Shown here piece by piece: positions 1 to 8,226 of a stretch of 64,000 nucleotides of DNA (positions are counted from its first letter, which is position 1; the number at the start of each line of letters is the position of its first letter). The notes beneath the pieces are model-generated. The model was given only the letters and a program-made list of their open reading frames with translations. It ran no database searches and was not told the origin of the DNA. The position numbers were made by a program, and so were the translations under genes. The DNA is from JAXHMB01 sp034521755 (GTDB lineage Bacteria > Bacteroidota > Rhodothermia > Balneolales > Balneolaceae), in the NCBI GenBank assembly GCA_034521755.1, contig JAXHMB010000004.1, positions 62,001 to 126,000 of the forward strand. The letters are read 5' to 3'.

Positions 1-915
1 TTTTTACCGGGCCGGGGAGCTGATGTCGGCGATCCTGTTTTGGAAAGTGAACATCTTTCCGGGCTACACTTTACCGGATCAACCGGCACATTTCAGCATC
101 TGTGGAAAAGCATTGCCAACAATATTGAAAAGTATAATACTTATCCCCGCATTGTAGGTGAGACCGGCGGCAAAGACTTTATCTTTGCTCATGAAGAAGC
201 CGATGTGGATGCACTGGTTGTTGCAGCTCTTCGCGCAGCTTATGAATACCAAGGGCAAAAATGTTCTGCTGCATCCCGAATATATATCCCCGAATCTATC
301 TGGCCTGAATTTGAAGAAAAGTTTAAGGCTGAAGTTGGCAAAATTAAAATGGGAGATGCCCAGGATTTCACCAACTTTATGACAGCCGTGATTGATCAGC
401 GTGCTTTTGACAGTATTACCGAATATATCGACTATGCCAAAGAAGCAGATGATGCTGAAATACTTATTGGCGGCGGTTATGATGATTCTGAAGGATACTT
501 CATTGAGCCTACCCTGGTTAAAGCAGAAGACCCTCATTTTAAAACCATGGAAGAAGAAATATTTGGTCCGGTACTCACGGTCTATGTTTATGAAAACGAT
601 AAATTCGATGAGACACTGGAGATTTGTGATAATACTTCTCCTTATGCCCTAACCGGTGCGATATTCTCTCAAGACCGTTATGCACTTAAGAAAATGACGG
701 ATTTTCTGAACCAGGCTGCAGGTAACTTTTATATCAATGATAAGCCTACCGCAGCAGTCGTAAACCAACAGCCTTTTGGAGGAGCTCGAAAATCAGGCAC
801 CAACGACAAGGCTGGAAGTGCCGCTAACCTGATGCGCTGGATTTCAGTTCGCTCGTTAAAAGAAACCCAGGTTCCTCCTAAAGATTGGACTTATCCATTT
901 ATGAAAGAAGAATAA
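1..915 (+). CDS. L-glutamate gamma-semialdehyde (P5C) dehydrogenase, C-terminal part
   Basis: The reading frame is open from base 1, so the gene starts before the window; about 304 residues are visible. Seen: a Rossmann-linked segment with FTGST, the catalytic-cysteine motif GQKCSAASR, the EEIFGPVL motif and a C-terminal NQQPFGGARKSGTNDKAG block, all typical of the PruA/RocA class of aldehyde dehydrogenases. Family role: NAD-dependent oxidation of glutamate semialdehyde to glutamate, the second step of proline catabolism, in the cytoplasm. An intrinsic terminator follows directly, so this is the end of its transcript. Whether a proline dehydrogenase precedes it cannot be seen. Confidence 0.93.
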   Translation, partial: FLPGRGADVGDPVLESEHLSGLHFTGSTGTFQHLWKSIANNIEKYNTYPRIVGETGGKDFIFAHEEADVDALVVAALRAAYEYQGQKCSAASRIYIPESIWPEFEEKFKAEVGKIKMGDAQDFTNFMTAVIDQRAFDSITEYIDYAKEADDAEILIGGGYDDSEGYFIEPTLVKAEDPHFKTMEEEIFGPVLTVYVYENDKFDETLEICDNTSPYALTGAIFSQDRYALKKMTDFLNQAAGNFYINDKPTAAVVNQQPFGGARKSGTNDKAGSAANLMRWISVRSLKETQVPPKDWTYPFMKEE

Positions 916-928
916 CATAAGCAGATAT

Positions 929-959
929 AAAAAAGCCCGGTTTCATCCGGGCTTTTTTT
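929..959 (+). terminator. Rho-independent terminator after the P5C dehydrogenase gene
   Basis: A perfect hairpin (GCCCGG / CCGGGC, 6-nt loop) is flanked by an A-run upstream and seven T downstream, 14 bases after the stop codon. The A and T runs make it potentially bidirectional. Confidence 0.9.
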
Positions 960-1058
960 ATGAGAGCATATATACTTCGACTTCTCTTTACCTATTTAAA
1001 AGATTAAAGAATAAGTCGAAGAGGGATAATAAAAAGTATAAGATCAGGAGAATACCCT

Positions 1059-1484
1059 TTAACCCAAGTCTTGTTTTAAGTTATTGAGTGAAGTCTTCAA
1101 GGACTCAAGCTTATCTACAAAACTGACTTTAAGTTCTTTCCAGTTTTCTTGTCCCTTTTCTTTCAGATCAGCCAAATCAGACTCCAGCAATTCTTTTTGC
1201 TTCTTTATTTCTGTCATTTTTTTCTCAAGTTCCTTATCGGCTTCTCCACTTTCTTCTCCGATTTGTTTCTGAATTTCTTTCATTTCTTCCTCCATGGCTG
1301 TAAGCTTATTGTTAACCTCAGTCACAAATTCCTGCTTGGTTTGATTGGCATCGTCCTGCATAGACTCTAATGCCTCTCCTGCTTCCTGCTGTGCTTCATC
1401 AACCTTGTTTGAGGTTTCCTTACTGCAGCCGGTAACAACCATCACAGATAACGCTATTACAAATATTGATTTAATAAGTCTCAT
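1059..1484 (-). CDS. Coiled-coil lipoprotein, unknown function
   Basis: 141 residues from the chosen start. The open frame runs eight codons further upstream, but the internal ATG at 1484 places a standard lipoprotein signal (basic MRLIK, hydrophobic stretch, VVTGC lipobox) at the very N-terminus. The mature part is almost entirely charged (Glu, Lys, Gln, Asp) with heptad-like leucines, so a long helical coiled coil anchored to a membrane by lipid is expected. No enzymatic motif is visible. It is transcribed towards the end of the P5C dehydrogenase gene. The weak inverted repeat CTTCGACTT / AAGTCGAAG lies between the two genes, near 976-1021. Confidence 0.75.
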   Translation of the reverse strand: MRLIKSIFVIALSVMVVTGCSKETSNKVDEAQQEAGEALESMQDDANQTKQEFVTEVNNKLTAMEEEMKEIQKQIGEESGEADKELEKKMTEIKKQKELLESDLADLKEKGQENWKELKVSFVDKLESLKTSLNNLKQDLG

Positions 1485-1630
1485 GACTCCAAAATTTTGA
1501 GTTAACATTAATAGTCTTTTCTAACTAAATGGAATTCAGATTGTTCCATAAATTTTAGCAAGATTATTCTGTGAAATTCTTCACGCAAATTGGGATATTA
1601 AGTCGCATTTAAATTATTTGAATACACTTT

Positions 1631-2461
1631 ATGAACATAAGCATACTGGGCTGCGGCTGGTTGGGGCTTCCTTTAGCAAAAACACTCATCAAAGATGGGC
1701 ACAACGTTCACGGCTCTACCACTACCAAAACAAAAATTCAGACACTGAATGAGGAAGGAATCACACCCTATTTAATCACACTGGAACCGAGACTTTCCTG
1801 CAACAACTGTGAAGCTTTCTGGCAAACAGAGCTGCTTATTTTAAATATTCCCCCCGGGCGCGGACGTAAAAACGTCGTTGAATATCATACGAAACAGATT
1901 CGTTCTATTCGAGAGAGATTAGAGAACTCAACAATTAAAAAAATAGTCTTTGTGAGTTCTACATCCGTATATCCAAAACTTCCGGGGGTGGTCACTGAAG
2001 ATGATACTATTCCCGGTCAGGCTGGAAGGGACTCAGGTAATGCGCTCTTGCAAGCAGAAAAAATACTTAGGGACAGCGATTCCATCAATACAGCAGTACT
2101 GCGATTTGGCGGACTTTATGGATATGACCGTCATCCCGCAAAATACCTGGCAGGGCGTCAAAATCTGGATAAGGGAAATGCACCTGTCAATCTTATCCAC
2201 AGGGATGACTGTATAAACATCATCCGTGAAATCATTAAAAAACCATTTACAAAAGGAATATTTAACGCGGTTTCGGATGGGCATCCACCCCGAAAGATGT
2301 ATTATACCAAAGCTGCCAAGGCACTGGGACTTGAACTTCCTACTTTTAAAGATGATGAACAAAAAGACTACAAAGTTGTATCTAACGAAAAACTAAAAAA
2401 AGGATTAGGCTATGTTTTCAAGCATCCCAATCCAATGGATATGAAAGCAATAAACGAATAG
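1631..2461 (+). CDS. NAD(P)-binding epimerase-like protein (YeeZ-type SDR)
   Basis: 276 residues. The N-terminal ISILGCGWLGLPLA is a GxGxxG dinucleotide-binding turn. VFVSSTSVYP is the usual strand and Ser motif of extended SDR / sugar-epimerase folds, and the C-terminal part has LRFGGLYGYDRHPAKYLAG. The catalytic YxxxK is not evident, as in the YeeZ branch, so the reaction is unknown. It stands alone. A dispersed repeat begins at its last base, so the stop codon and the repeat overlap. Confidence 0.8.
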   Translation: MNISILGCGWLGLPLAKTLIKDGHNVHGSTTTKTKIQTLNEEGITPYLITLEPRLSCNNCEAFWQTELLILNIPPGRGRKNVVEYHTKQIRSIRERLENSTIKKIVFVSSTSVYPKLPGVVTEDDTIPGQAGRDSGNALLQAEKILRDSDSINTAVLRFGGLYGYDRHPAKYLAGRQNLDKGNAPVNLIHRDDCINIIREIIKKPFTKGIFNAVSDGHPPRKMYYTKAAKALGLELPTFKDDEQKDYKVVSNEKLKKGLGYVFKHPNPMDMKAINE

Positions 2462-2719
2462 AGACCTTTGCAAAACTCCAAAAATCGAGCATGTCATTGT
2501 TTATATGAACTGCTATTATCACCAACTTATAACTTGTCATTGCGAGGAGCGCAGCGACGAAGCAATCTTACTTTCGGTGCTTGTTATCCTGAGATTGCGT
2601 CACTTCGCTCATTACACTCGCTCCGTTCGCAATGACAACCTTTTTGCCTTGGTTCACAACTTCGTTCCTCGCTTGGGCGGGACAAGGCGCGATGACAGCA
2701 AGGTTTTGCAAAGCTCTCG
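2461..2719. repeat. Dispersed palindromic element with TTTGCAAAAC termini, copy 1
   Basis: Terminal inverted repeat: left GAGACCTTTGCAAAAC, right (reverse complement) GAGAGCTTTGCAAAAC. Inside are CATTGCGAGGAGCGCAGC and its inverted partner near 2625, the widespread ATTGCGAGGAGC-type bacterial repeat. No convincing gene lies within. It fills the whole gap between two convergent genes. Relatives are at 5801-5941, 33783-33992 and 56709-56927. Confidence 0.75.
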
Positions 2720-2728
2720 AATAGTCTA

Positions 2729-4189
2729 TTAACGACTTTCAGCTTCTAAAGCCAAGTTTTCAATCATACTTGAAAAGATTAGTGAGTGCAGCGGATAAAG
2801 GCCATACCAGTAAAATAGTCCAAATAATCCTTTAGGAGCAAAATAAGCAGTTTGGATGAGTTTTGTTTTCCCTTCTTCAGTAGGCAAAGATTGAAATTCC
2901 AGCCAAGCCCTGCCCGGCACTTTCATCTCTGCTCGCAATCTTAGTAATTCATTCTCTTTAATGGCTTCTACCCTCCAAAAATCCAGAGCATCTCCAACGC
3001 GAAGTTCATCAGCACTTCTACGGCCACGACGGAATCCGACCCCTCCTACCAAGCGATCTAAAATGCCGCGGAGCTTCCATGCCCATTCAAAGGTAAGCCA
3101 TCCCTTTTCTCCACCTAATGCAGAAAACGTCTTATAAACCTCTTCCTGACTCGCATTCACTTTGCGCATTCTTCGCTCAATATTCATTCCCTGCTTTGAT
3201 TCTAAAATAACAGGCCGCTCATCTCCCTTGCTGCTTAAAAGCGCATCATTCCAGGTAGTTTCTACCTCCTGCGTATCAATACGCCGAATAGCCAGCCTCA
3301 CTGCTTTTTCATATCCCATTGGCTCAATATCAGGGAACAGATGCTTGGCTTTATCATCTCTTACCACAACATCATTTTTCAAACCTTCAATCAGCGGACG
3401 TGCAAGAGAGGCCGGAACCGATGTCATCCAATGAACCCAATAGGAAGATAAATTGGGAGTTAATACCGGTACCGGAAGCAGGAACCTCTTCAGTCCATTA
3501 ACCCGGGCATATATTTTCATCATGTCGGCATACGTCATTACATCTTTTCCGCCAATCTCAATTACTTCGTCTTCCGTTTCAGGCTTTTCAATCGCTGAAA
3601 CCAAATATTGTAAAACATTTCGAATGGCTATAGGCTGCACTTTACTGTATACCCATTGGGGACAAATCATAATAGGTACCCTTTCAGTGAGATAACGAAT
3701 CATTTCAAAAGACTTGCTTCCCGACCCCACTACTATGGCAGCACGAAACTCGGTAACAGGAATACCCGATTCGCGCAAGGTTTTTCCGGTAAGCTGTCGT
3801 GATTTCAGATGCTTGGAAAGTTCATCTTTTTCATGACCCAGACCACCCAAATAAATGATCCGTGACACATCATGCTTCTTTGCTTCCCTGCCAAAGTTTT
3901 CTGCTGCTTGAATATCACGCTGATGAAAGTCTTCATTTTCTTTCCCACTCATACTGTGGATAAGGTAGTAAGCAATATCTATGTCTTCCATCACCCCACT
4001 CAGGGTTTCAGGTTTTAGCACGTCAGCTTCGATTACTTCGACCTCATCTATCCACTGGCGTCCCTGAAGCCTACCGGCATCTCTGCTCATCACACTGATA
4101 TCGTATCCTTCCTCAAGTAATTTTGGTACTAGTCGCCCACCGATGTATCCGGTAACACCTGTAACTAAACACCTTTTTCTTTCCATCAT
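2729..4189 (-). CDS. SDR family protein with C-terminal DUF2867 (NAD(P)H-binding)
   Basis: 486 residues. The N-terminal CLVTGVTGYIGGRLVPKL is an atypical-SDR nucleotide-binding motif (TGxTGxIG). YLIHSMSG and IIYLGGLGHEKDELSKHL follow, as in NmrA/YbjT-like proteins. Residues from about 320 on (ERRMRKVNASQEEVYKTFS... to the end) match the SRPBCC-like DUF2867 layout, so the protein joins an SDR and a lipid/steroid-binding-like fold. Substrate is unknown. Start is ATG-ATG at 4189/4186; either is possible. It is divergent from the CDGSH gene across a 150-bp AT-rich gap that would hold both promoters. Confidence 0.85.
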   Translation of the reverse strand: MMERKRCLVTGVTGYIGGRLVPKLLEEGYDISVMSRDAGRLQGRQWIDEVEVIEADVLKPETLSGVMEDIDIAYYLIHSMSGKENEDFHQRDIQAAENFGREAKKHDVSRIIYLGGLGHEKDELSKHLKSRQLTGKTLRESGIPVTEFRAAIVVGSGSKSFEMIRYLTERVPIMICPQWVYSKVQPIAIRNVLQYLVSAIEKPETEDEVIEIGGKDVMTYADMMKIYARVNGLKRFLLPVPVLTPNLSSYWVHWMTSVPASLARPLIEGLKNDVVVRDDKAKHLFPDIEPMGYEKAVRLAIRRIDTQEVETTWNDALLSSKGDERPVILESKQGMNIERRMRKVNASQEEVYKTFSALGGEKGWLTFEWAWKLRGILDRLVGGVGFRRGRRSADELRVGDALDFWRVEAIKENELLRLRAEMKVPGRAWLEFQSLPTEEGKTKLIQTAYFAPKGLFGLFYWYGLYPLHSLIFSSMIENLALEAESR

Positions 4190-4339
4190 AAGTTCTTTAA
4201 TTGTGAGTGATGATAAACAAAACTTTATGCTAAGCGTTCATTCTAATAATAATCAATTTGAACTGAACTAAATGGCAGATACCAAAGTTATTTTATTAAA
4301 TACGAACATATTTAAATTCGCCTGTTAAAAATCTCTGTT

Positions 4340-4996
4340 ATGGAATCAAAGTTACACAGCTACGAAAGTGATGAAATTAAAGTCACCTATGATTTAAACC
4401 GATGTATCCATGCCAAGGAATGTGTAAAAGGACTCAAGAATGTTTTTGATCCCAATAAGCGACCGTGGATACAACCGGAAAATGCCAAAGCCGAAAATAT
4501 TATGGATGTCGTACAGCGATGTCCAACAGGGGCCCTCCATTATGAAATGAAGAATCAAGATAAACCTGAGTCAAGGCCCTCAAAAAATACGATCAGTATT
4601 GTACCGGATGGGCCTGTGTATTTTCGAGGAAATATTGAAGTACAGGACCAAGATGGAAACGTTATTTTAAATGATACCCGGTTTGCCCTCTGTCGCTGTG
4701 GAAAATCATCGAACAAACCGGCCTGTGATAACACTCATACAGACATTGACTTTGAAGCACATGCTTCCTTCGCAAAGTCTTCTTTAAAAGAAGAGAACCC
4801 TAAAACTGACGGGGCCAAGCTTATTTTAAAAATGCAAAAAGACGGTCCGGTACTCATACAAGGCTCATACCAGATTTACTCAGAGACCACCCAGCCTTTT
4901 GGCTGTTCCAAGACTATTGCACTTTGCAGATGTGGGGGCTCAGAAAACAAACCTTTTTGTGATGGCACTCATAAAGAGATCGGATTTAAATCATAA
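4340..4996 (+). CDS. Iron-sulfur protein: Fer4_19 domain plus two CDGSH motifs
   Basis: 218 residues. N-terminal part has CIHAKECVKGL and VQRCPTGALHYE, a divergent mono-cluster [4Fe-4S] ferredoxin-like module (Fer4_19). Two CDGSH-type motifs follow: ALCRCGKSSNKPACDNTH (about 117-134) and ALCRCGGSENKPFCDGTH (about 195-212). Each has the three Cys and one His that bind a [2Fe-2S] cluster. Known role of the family: redox-active or cluster-transfer proteins; the exact partner is unknown. In the first motif the consensus DGxH is DNTH, but the ligands are kept. Twelve bases separate it from the DUF423 gene, so they may be cotranscribed. Confidence 0.88.
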   Translation: MESKLHSYESDEIKVTYDLNRCIHAKECVKGLKNVFDPNKRPWIQPENAKAENIMDVVQRCPTGALHYEMKNQDKPESRPSKNTISIVPDGPVYFRGNIEVQDQDGNVILNDTRFALCRCGKSSNKPACDNTHTDIDFEAHASFAKSSLKEENPKTDGAKLILKMQKDGPVLIQGSYQIYSETTQPFGCSKTIALCRCGGSENKPFCDGTHKEIGFKS

Positions 4997-5007
4997 CCCC
5001 GAGCACC

Positions 5008-5376
5008 ATGTTCAAACTTTTTACCGCTTTAGGAAGTATTAACGCTCTGATTTCTGTTCTCCTTGGCGCTTTTGGCGCCCATGCTCTAAAAAGCAGACTT
5101 TCTGCTGAAATGATGGATATTTTTCAGACGGGAGTACAGTATCATTTTTATCATGCTTTAGGCTTGTTGGCTGTCGGCATTATTGCTTATCACCTGCCGG
5201 AGTCGAGCTGGCTGCGATGGTCGGGCTGGCTGATGTTTGCAGGTATTCTCATTTTTTCAGGGAGCTTGTATATATTATCTGCCACAGGTATAAAGTGGCT
5301 GGGAGCCATTACGCCCATAGGAGGAACCGCATTTATTCTTGCATGGGTTCTATTGACAGTAGCCGTATTGAAATAA
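5008..5376 (+). CDS. DUF423 membrane protein (YgdD family)
   Basis: 122 residues, four hydrophobic segments. The N-terminal GSINALISVLLGAFGAHAL and YHFYHALGLLAVG are the signature blocks of DUF423 inner-membrane proteins, whose function is not established. Length fits the family. It follows the CDGSH gene closely and is followed by a short dispersed repeat. Confidence 0.88.
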   Translation: MFKLFTALGSINALISVLLGAFGAHALKSRLSAEMMDIFQTGVQYHFYHALGLLAVGIIAYHLPESSWLRWSGWLMFAGILIFSGSLYILSATGIKWLGAITPIGGTAFILAWVLLTVAVLK

Positions 5377-5382
5377 TATTGA

Positions 5383-5476
5383 TGGAACACAGATAACACT
5401 GATTTATCGGATCTACGCAGGTATAACTATTTATCCGTGCTAATTTTTATAAAGTGTATCATCCGTGTTCTATTCT
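5383..5476. repeat. Dispersed inverted repeat, GGAACAC...GTGTTCTATT type, copy 1
   Basis: Left end TGGAACACAGATAACACTGA and right end ATCCGTGTTCTATTC are imperfectly complementary. The same layout is found at 9239-9334 with matching ends and spacing. It lies between the DUF423 and DUF427 genes and supplies the sequence just upstream of the DUF427 start. Confidence 0.65.
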
Positions 5477-5496
5477 TAAAACTTAAAAAGCTAATT

Positions 5497-5778
5497 ATGA
5501 AAGCTACATGGAATGAGCAAATACTGGCAGAAAGTGATCGTACCGAGATCGTAGAAGGGAATCATTACTTCCCGCCCGAAAGCATCAATAAAGATTTTTT
5601 TAAAGAGAGTAACCACAGCACAGTATGTCCATGGAAGGGCGATGCCAGTTACTATCACATAGAAGTAGATGGTGAAGTCAATCAAAATGCTGCGTGGTAT
5701 TATCCCGACCCAAAAGATGCTGCCAATCAGATTGAAGATCACGTAGCATTTTGGAAAGGCGTTACTGTTGAAGAATAA
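5497..5778 (+). CDS. DUF427 domain protein
   Basis: 93 residues from the ATG at 5497. The frame is open 60 bases further upstream, but that part is repeat sequence and the domain begins at MKATWNEQILAES. STVCPWKGDASYYHI and NAAWYYPDPKDAANQIEDHVAFW are the hallmark blocks of the DUF427 fold. It matches the usual single-domain length. No biochemical role is firmly known for the family. Confidence 0.88.
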   Translation: MKATWNEQILAESDRTEIVEGNHYFPPESINKDFFKESNHSTVCPWKGDASYYHIEVDGEVNQNAAWYYPDPKDAANQIEDHVAFWKGVTVEE

Positions 5779-5800
5779 TTCGTAGCTACATTCTTTTTAA

Positions 5801-5941
5801 GAGGGCTTTGCAAAACAAACGTGTCACCCTGAATTTATTTCAGGGGCTGTTGCAAAAATTGTATTAAAGCACCTAAAGAACAATTGCTTACAGATGCTGA
5901 AACGAGTTCAGCATGACATGGGTGGTTTTGCAAGACCCTTC
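5801..5941. repeat. TTTGCAAAAC-terminated element, copy 2, in a gene-free stretch 5779-6194
   Basis: Left end GAGGGCTTTGCAAAAC and right end GGTTTTGCAAGACCCTT form a terminal inverted repeat. Inside, GTGTCACCCTGAATTTATTT and TTCAGCATGACATG are the common CACCCTGAA / TGTCATGCTGAA repeat units. The inverted copy at 33783-33992 shares the left half, including the CAGGG-TTGCA spacer. The rest of the gap (5942-6194) shows no gene or clear signal other than the presumed promoter of the next gene. Confidence 0.75.
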
Positions 5942-6194
5942 TAAAAACACCCTTGGATATCTTCAAAATAAGATTTGCCTTCTTCCTGTCGAATCCTATA
6001 TTTACCGAGAACAACAAAACTAAAAACAAGCACTTATGGCAAGATAACCCAAGAACAGGGTATTTTATCCGCTCTAAATTTGGGTAGCTATTAAAGCGCA
6101 GTGTCAACTTTTGGCCTAAGCTTTTCTACTTTCAATCCTTGATAAACATCATTGCCTAATTGCTGAAATTCTTATAATTGCAGAACAACAGTTT

Positions 6195-6593
6195 ATGAAT
6201 ATTGAAGAGTTCAGAGAAATTTGCACTTCTTTTCCAGGGGTAACCGAAGGCTTCCCTTTTGATGATGATAATACACTGGCCTTCAAAGTAATGGGGAAAA
6301 TTTTTGCCATCACCGATGTTGAAAAATTTGATGGCATCAATCTTAAGTGCGACCCAATTAAAGCCGCTACTCTACGAGATCTTTATCCCGAGGTTGAACC
6401 GGGATATCACATGAATAAAAAGCATTGGAACACTATTGATCCCCATGGCTACTTGTCTGATGTGCTTATCAAAGAATGGATTAAAGATTCCTATGATCTT
6501 GTTGTAGAAAACCTTCCCAGAAAAGATCAGAAGAAAGTTGAGAAGATGATTGAAAAAAAGAAGAAAAAAGAGAAAAGTAACGAAGAGGAGTAA
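6195..6593 (+). CDS. MmcQ/YjbR family protein
   Basis: 132 residues. FREICTSFPGVTEGFPFDDD, a central FAITDVEKFDGINLKCDP and HMNKKHWNTI match the MmcQ/YjbR double-wing fold, often annotated as DNA-binding though no specific target is known. The C-terminus is a lysine-rich tail (KKKKKEKSNEEE). It is convergent with the membrane protein at 6596, 2 bases away. Confidence 0.87.
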   Translation: MNIEEFREICTSFPGVTEGFPFDDDNTLAFKVMGKIFAITDVEKFDGINLKCDPIKAATLRDLYPEVEPGYHMNKKHWNTIDPHGYLSDVLIKEWIKDSYDLVVENLPRKDQKKVEKMIEKKKKKEKSNEEE

Positions 6594-6595
6594 CC

Positions 6596-6910
6596 TTACT
6601 CAGACTTTACAAATAGAGACTTAATTCTTCTCATACTCTTTTTTTCGAAACGCCAGACAAACTCAAACTGGCCCAGTATAAATCCATAAAAAAGAAACAA
6701 AATCTGGTAGGAAGGGAATACTGTTAAGATCCAGGCAATAACTTTGATCCAACTGGAGGTATTTTCTGTTATACCAAAAAGATCAAATAAAAATTTTCTG
6801 ACAACAAGTGCCGTCATCCCGGTTATTGAAAAAATAAACAGAATCAGTGCCAGCTGACCATAGGTATGGACACCCCATCTTTTTTTTAACTTTTCTATAA
6901 ATTCTGACAT
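6596..6910 (-). CDS. Small membrane protein, DUF6787-like
   Basis: 104 residues from the ATG at 6910. A longer open frame would overlap hemL. Seen: a polar N-terminus (MSEFIEKLKKRWGVHT), two long hydrophobic segments (about 20-40 and 58-80), and a basic C-terminus with the conserved-looking FEFVWRFEKKSMRRI. It begins 5 bases after the hemL stop, so it is probably the last gene of the heme operon. Function unknown; the family assignment rests on length and layout only. Confidence 0.7.
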   Translation of the reverse strand: MSEFIEKLKKRWGVHTYGQLALILFIFSITGMTALVVRKFLFDLFGITENTSSWIKVIAWILTVFPSYQILFLFYGFILGQFEFVWRFEKKSMRRIKSLFVKSE

Positions 6911-6914
6911 CTGT

Positions 6915-8210
6915 TTAACTTTTCTGCAAAACAGCTTCAATTGCTTTTTCTGCCTTGTCAATGGTGGCATCCAACATGTCCTGAGATAATGAGTTTGCTA
7001 AAAACCATGACTCAAAAGGAGATGGCGGCAGGTAAATTCCTCGCTGCAGCATTTCATGAAAGAATGCCTTAAAGATTGCCTGATCAGTCGTATTTGCTGA
7101 GGCAAAGTCTATGACTTCTTGATCAGTAAAAAAGACGCTGATCATAGAGCCTACCCTATTAATATGCACCGGGACATCATATTTCTCAAAAATGCGGGAT
7201 AAACCATTAAAAAGATAGGTTGTCTTCTCCTCAAGCTGATCATAATGAACCGGTTTATCCTGAAGTTCACTTAAAAGAGCAAAGCCTGCAGCCATCGCAA
7301 GTGGATTTCCCGAAAGTGTACCGGCTTGGTAAACAGGTCCAACCGGCGAAACGACATCCATTACTTCCTGCCTGCCGCCAAATGCACCAACCGGCAACCC
7401 TGCACCAATAATTTTTCCATAAGTAACAAGATCAGCTGTTACCCCATATCGTTGCTGGGCTCCACCCTGTGCTACTCGAAAGCCGGTCATAACTTCATCA
7501 AAAATAAGAATGGTATCATGGGCATCACATAGATCACGCAAACCATCTAGAAATCCTTTTTGAGGTGGAATGCAACCCATATTTCCGGCAACCGGCTCTA
7601 TAATGATAGCAGCCACTTCATCTTTGTGCTTATTCAGTAATTCTTTAACACTATTGAGATCATTATAATCTGCAACCAATGTATCTTTAGCTGTACCCTC
7701 GGTGACTCCCGGACTGCTGGGAGAACCAAGTGTTAGTGCTCCACTACCGGCCTTTATTAAAAAGGAGTCTGCATGACCGTGATAGTTTCCTTCAAATTTT
7801 ATGATTTTATCTTTTCCTGTATATCCCCGAGCTACACGGATAGCACTCATACAAGCTTCCGTACCTGAGTTAACCATGCGTATTTTGTCAACACCAGGCA
7901 CCATATGTTTTACAAGCTCTGCCATCTGTACCTCAATCTCGGTAGGTGCCCCAAAGGAAGTCGACTTGGCTGCAGTTTCTTGCACTGCTTTAATAACCGG
8001 CTCATGGGCATGTCCTAAAATCATGGGCCCCCACGATCCTACATAATCGATATAGTCTTTGCCATCGACATCTGTAAGAATGGACCCCTTTGCTTTTTCA
8101 AAAAATACGGGCGTTCCACCCACAGATTTAAAAGCTCGGGCCGGAGAATTCACTCCGCCGGGAATAAACTTCTGAGCTCGATCAAAAAAATACTTACTGG
8201 TTTCTAGCAT
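6915..8210 (-). CDS. hemL: Glutamate-1-semialdehyde 2,1-aminomutase
   Basis: 431 residues, full length. PLP-dependent class III aminotransferase fold: RAQKFIPGGVNSPARAF, VNSGTEACMSAIRVARG, FDEVMTGFRVA, and the Schiff-base Lys266 in TYGKIIGAGLPVGAFGG. It converts glutamate-1-semialdehyde to 5-aminolevulinate, the second committed step of the C5 pathway, using the product of HemA encoded in the same operon. Sixteen bases follow the hemB stop. Very secure call. Confidence 0.97.
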   Translation of the reverse strand: MLETSKYFFDRAQKFIPGGVNSPARAFKSVGGTPVFFEKAKGSILTDVDGKDYIDYVGSWGPMILGHAHEPVIKAVQETAAKSTSFGAPTEIEVQMAELVKHMVPGVDKIRMVNSGTEACMSAIRVARGYTGKDKIIKFEGNYHGHADSFLIKAGSGALTLGSPSSPGVTEGTAKDTLVADYNDLNSVKELLNKHKDEVAAIIIEPVAGNMGCIPPQKGFLDGLRDLCDAHDTILIFDEVMTGFRVAQGGAQQRYGVTADLVTYGKIIGAGLPVGAFGGRQEVMDVVSPVGPVYQAGTLSGNPLAMAAGFALLSELQDKPVHYDQLEEKTTYLFNGLSRIFEKYDVPVHINRVGSMISVFFTDQEVIDFASANTTDQAIFKAFFHEMLQRGIYLPPSPFESWFLANSLSQDMLDATIDKAEKAIEAVLQKS

Positions 8211-8226
8211 CTTATCAATTCAATAA

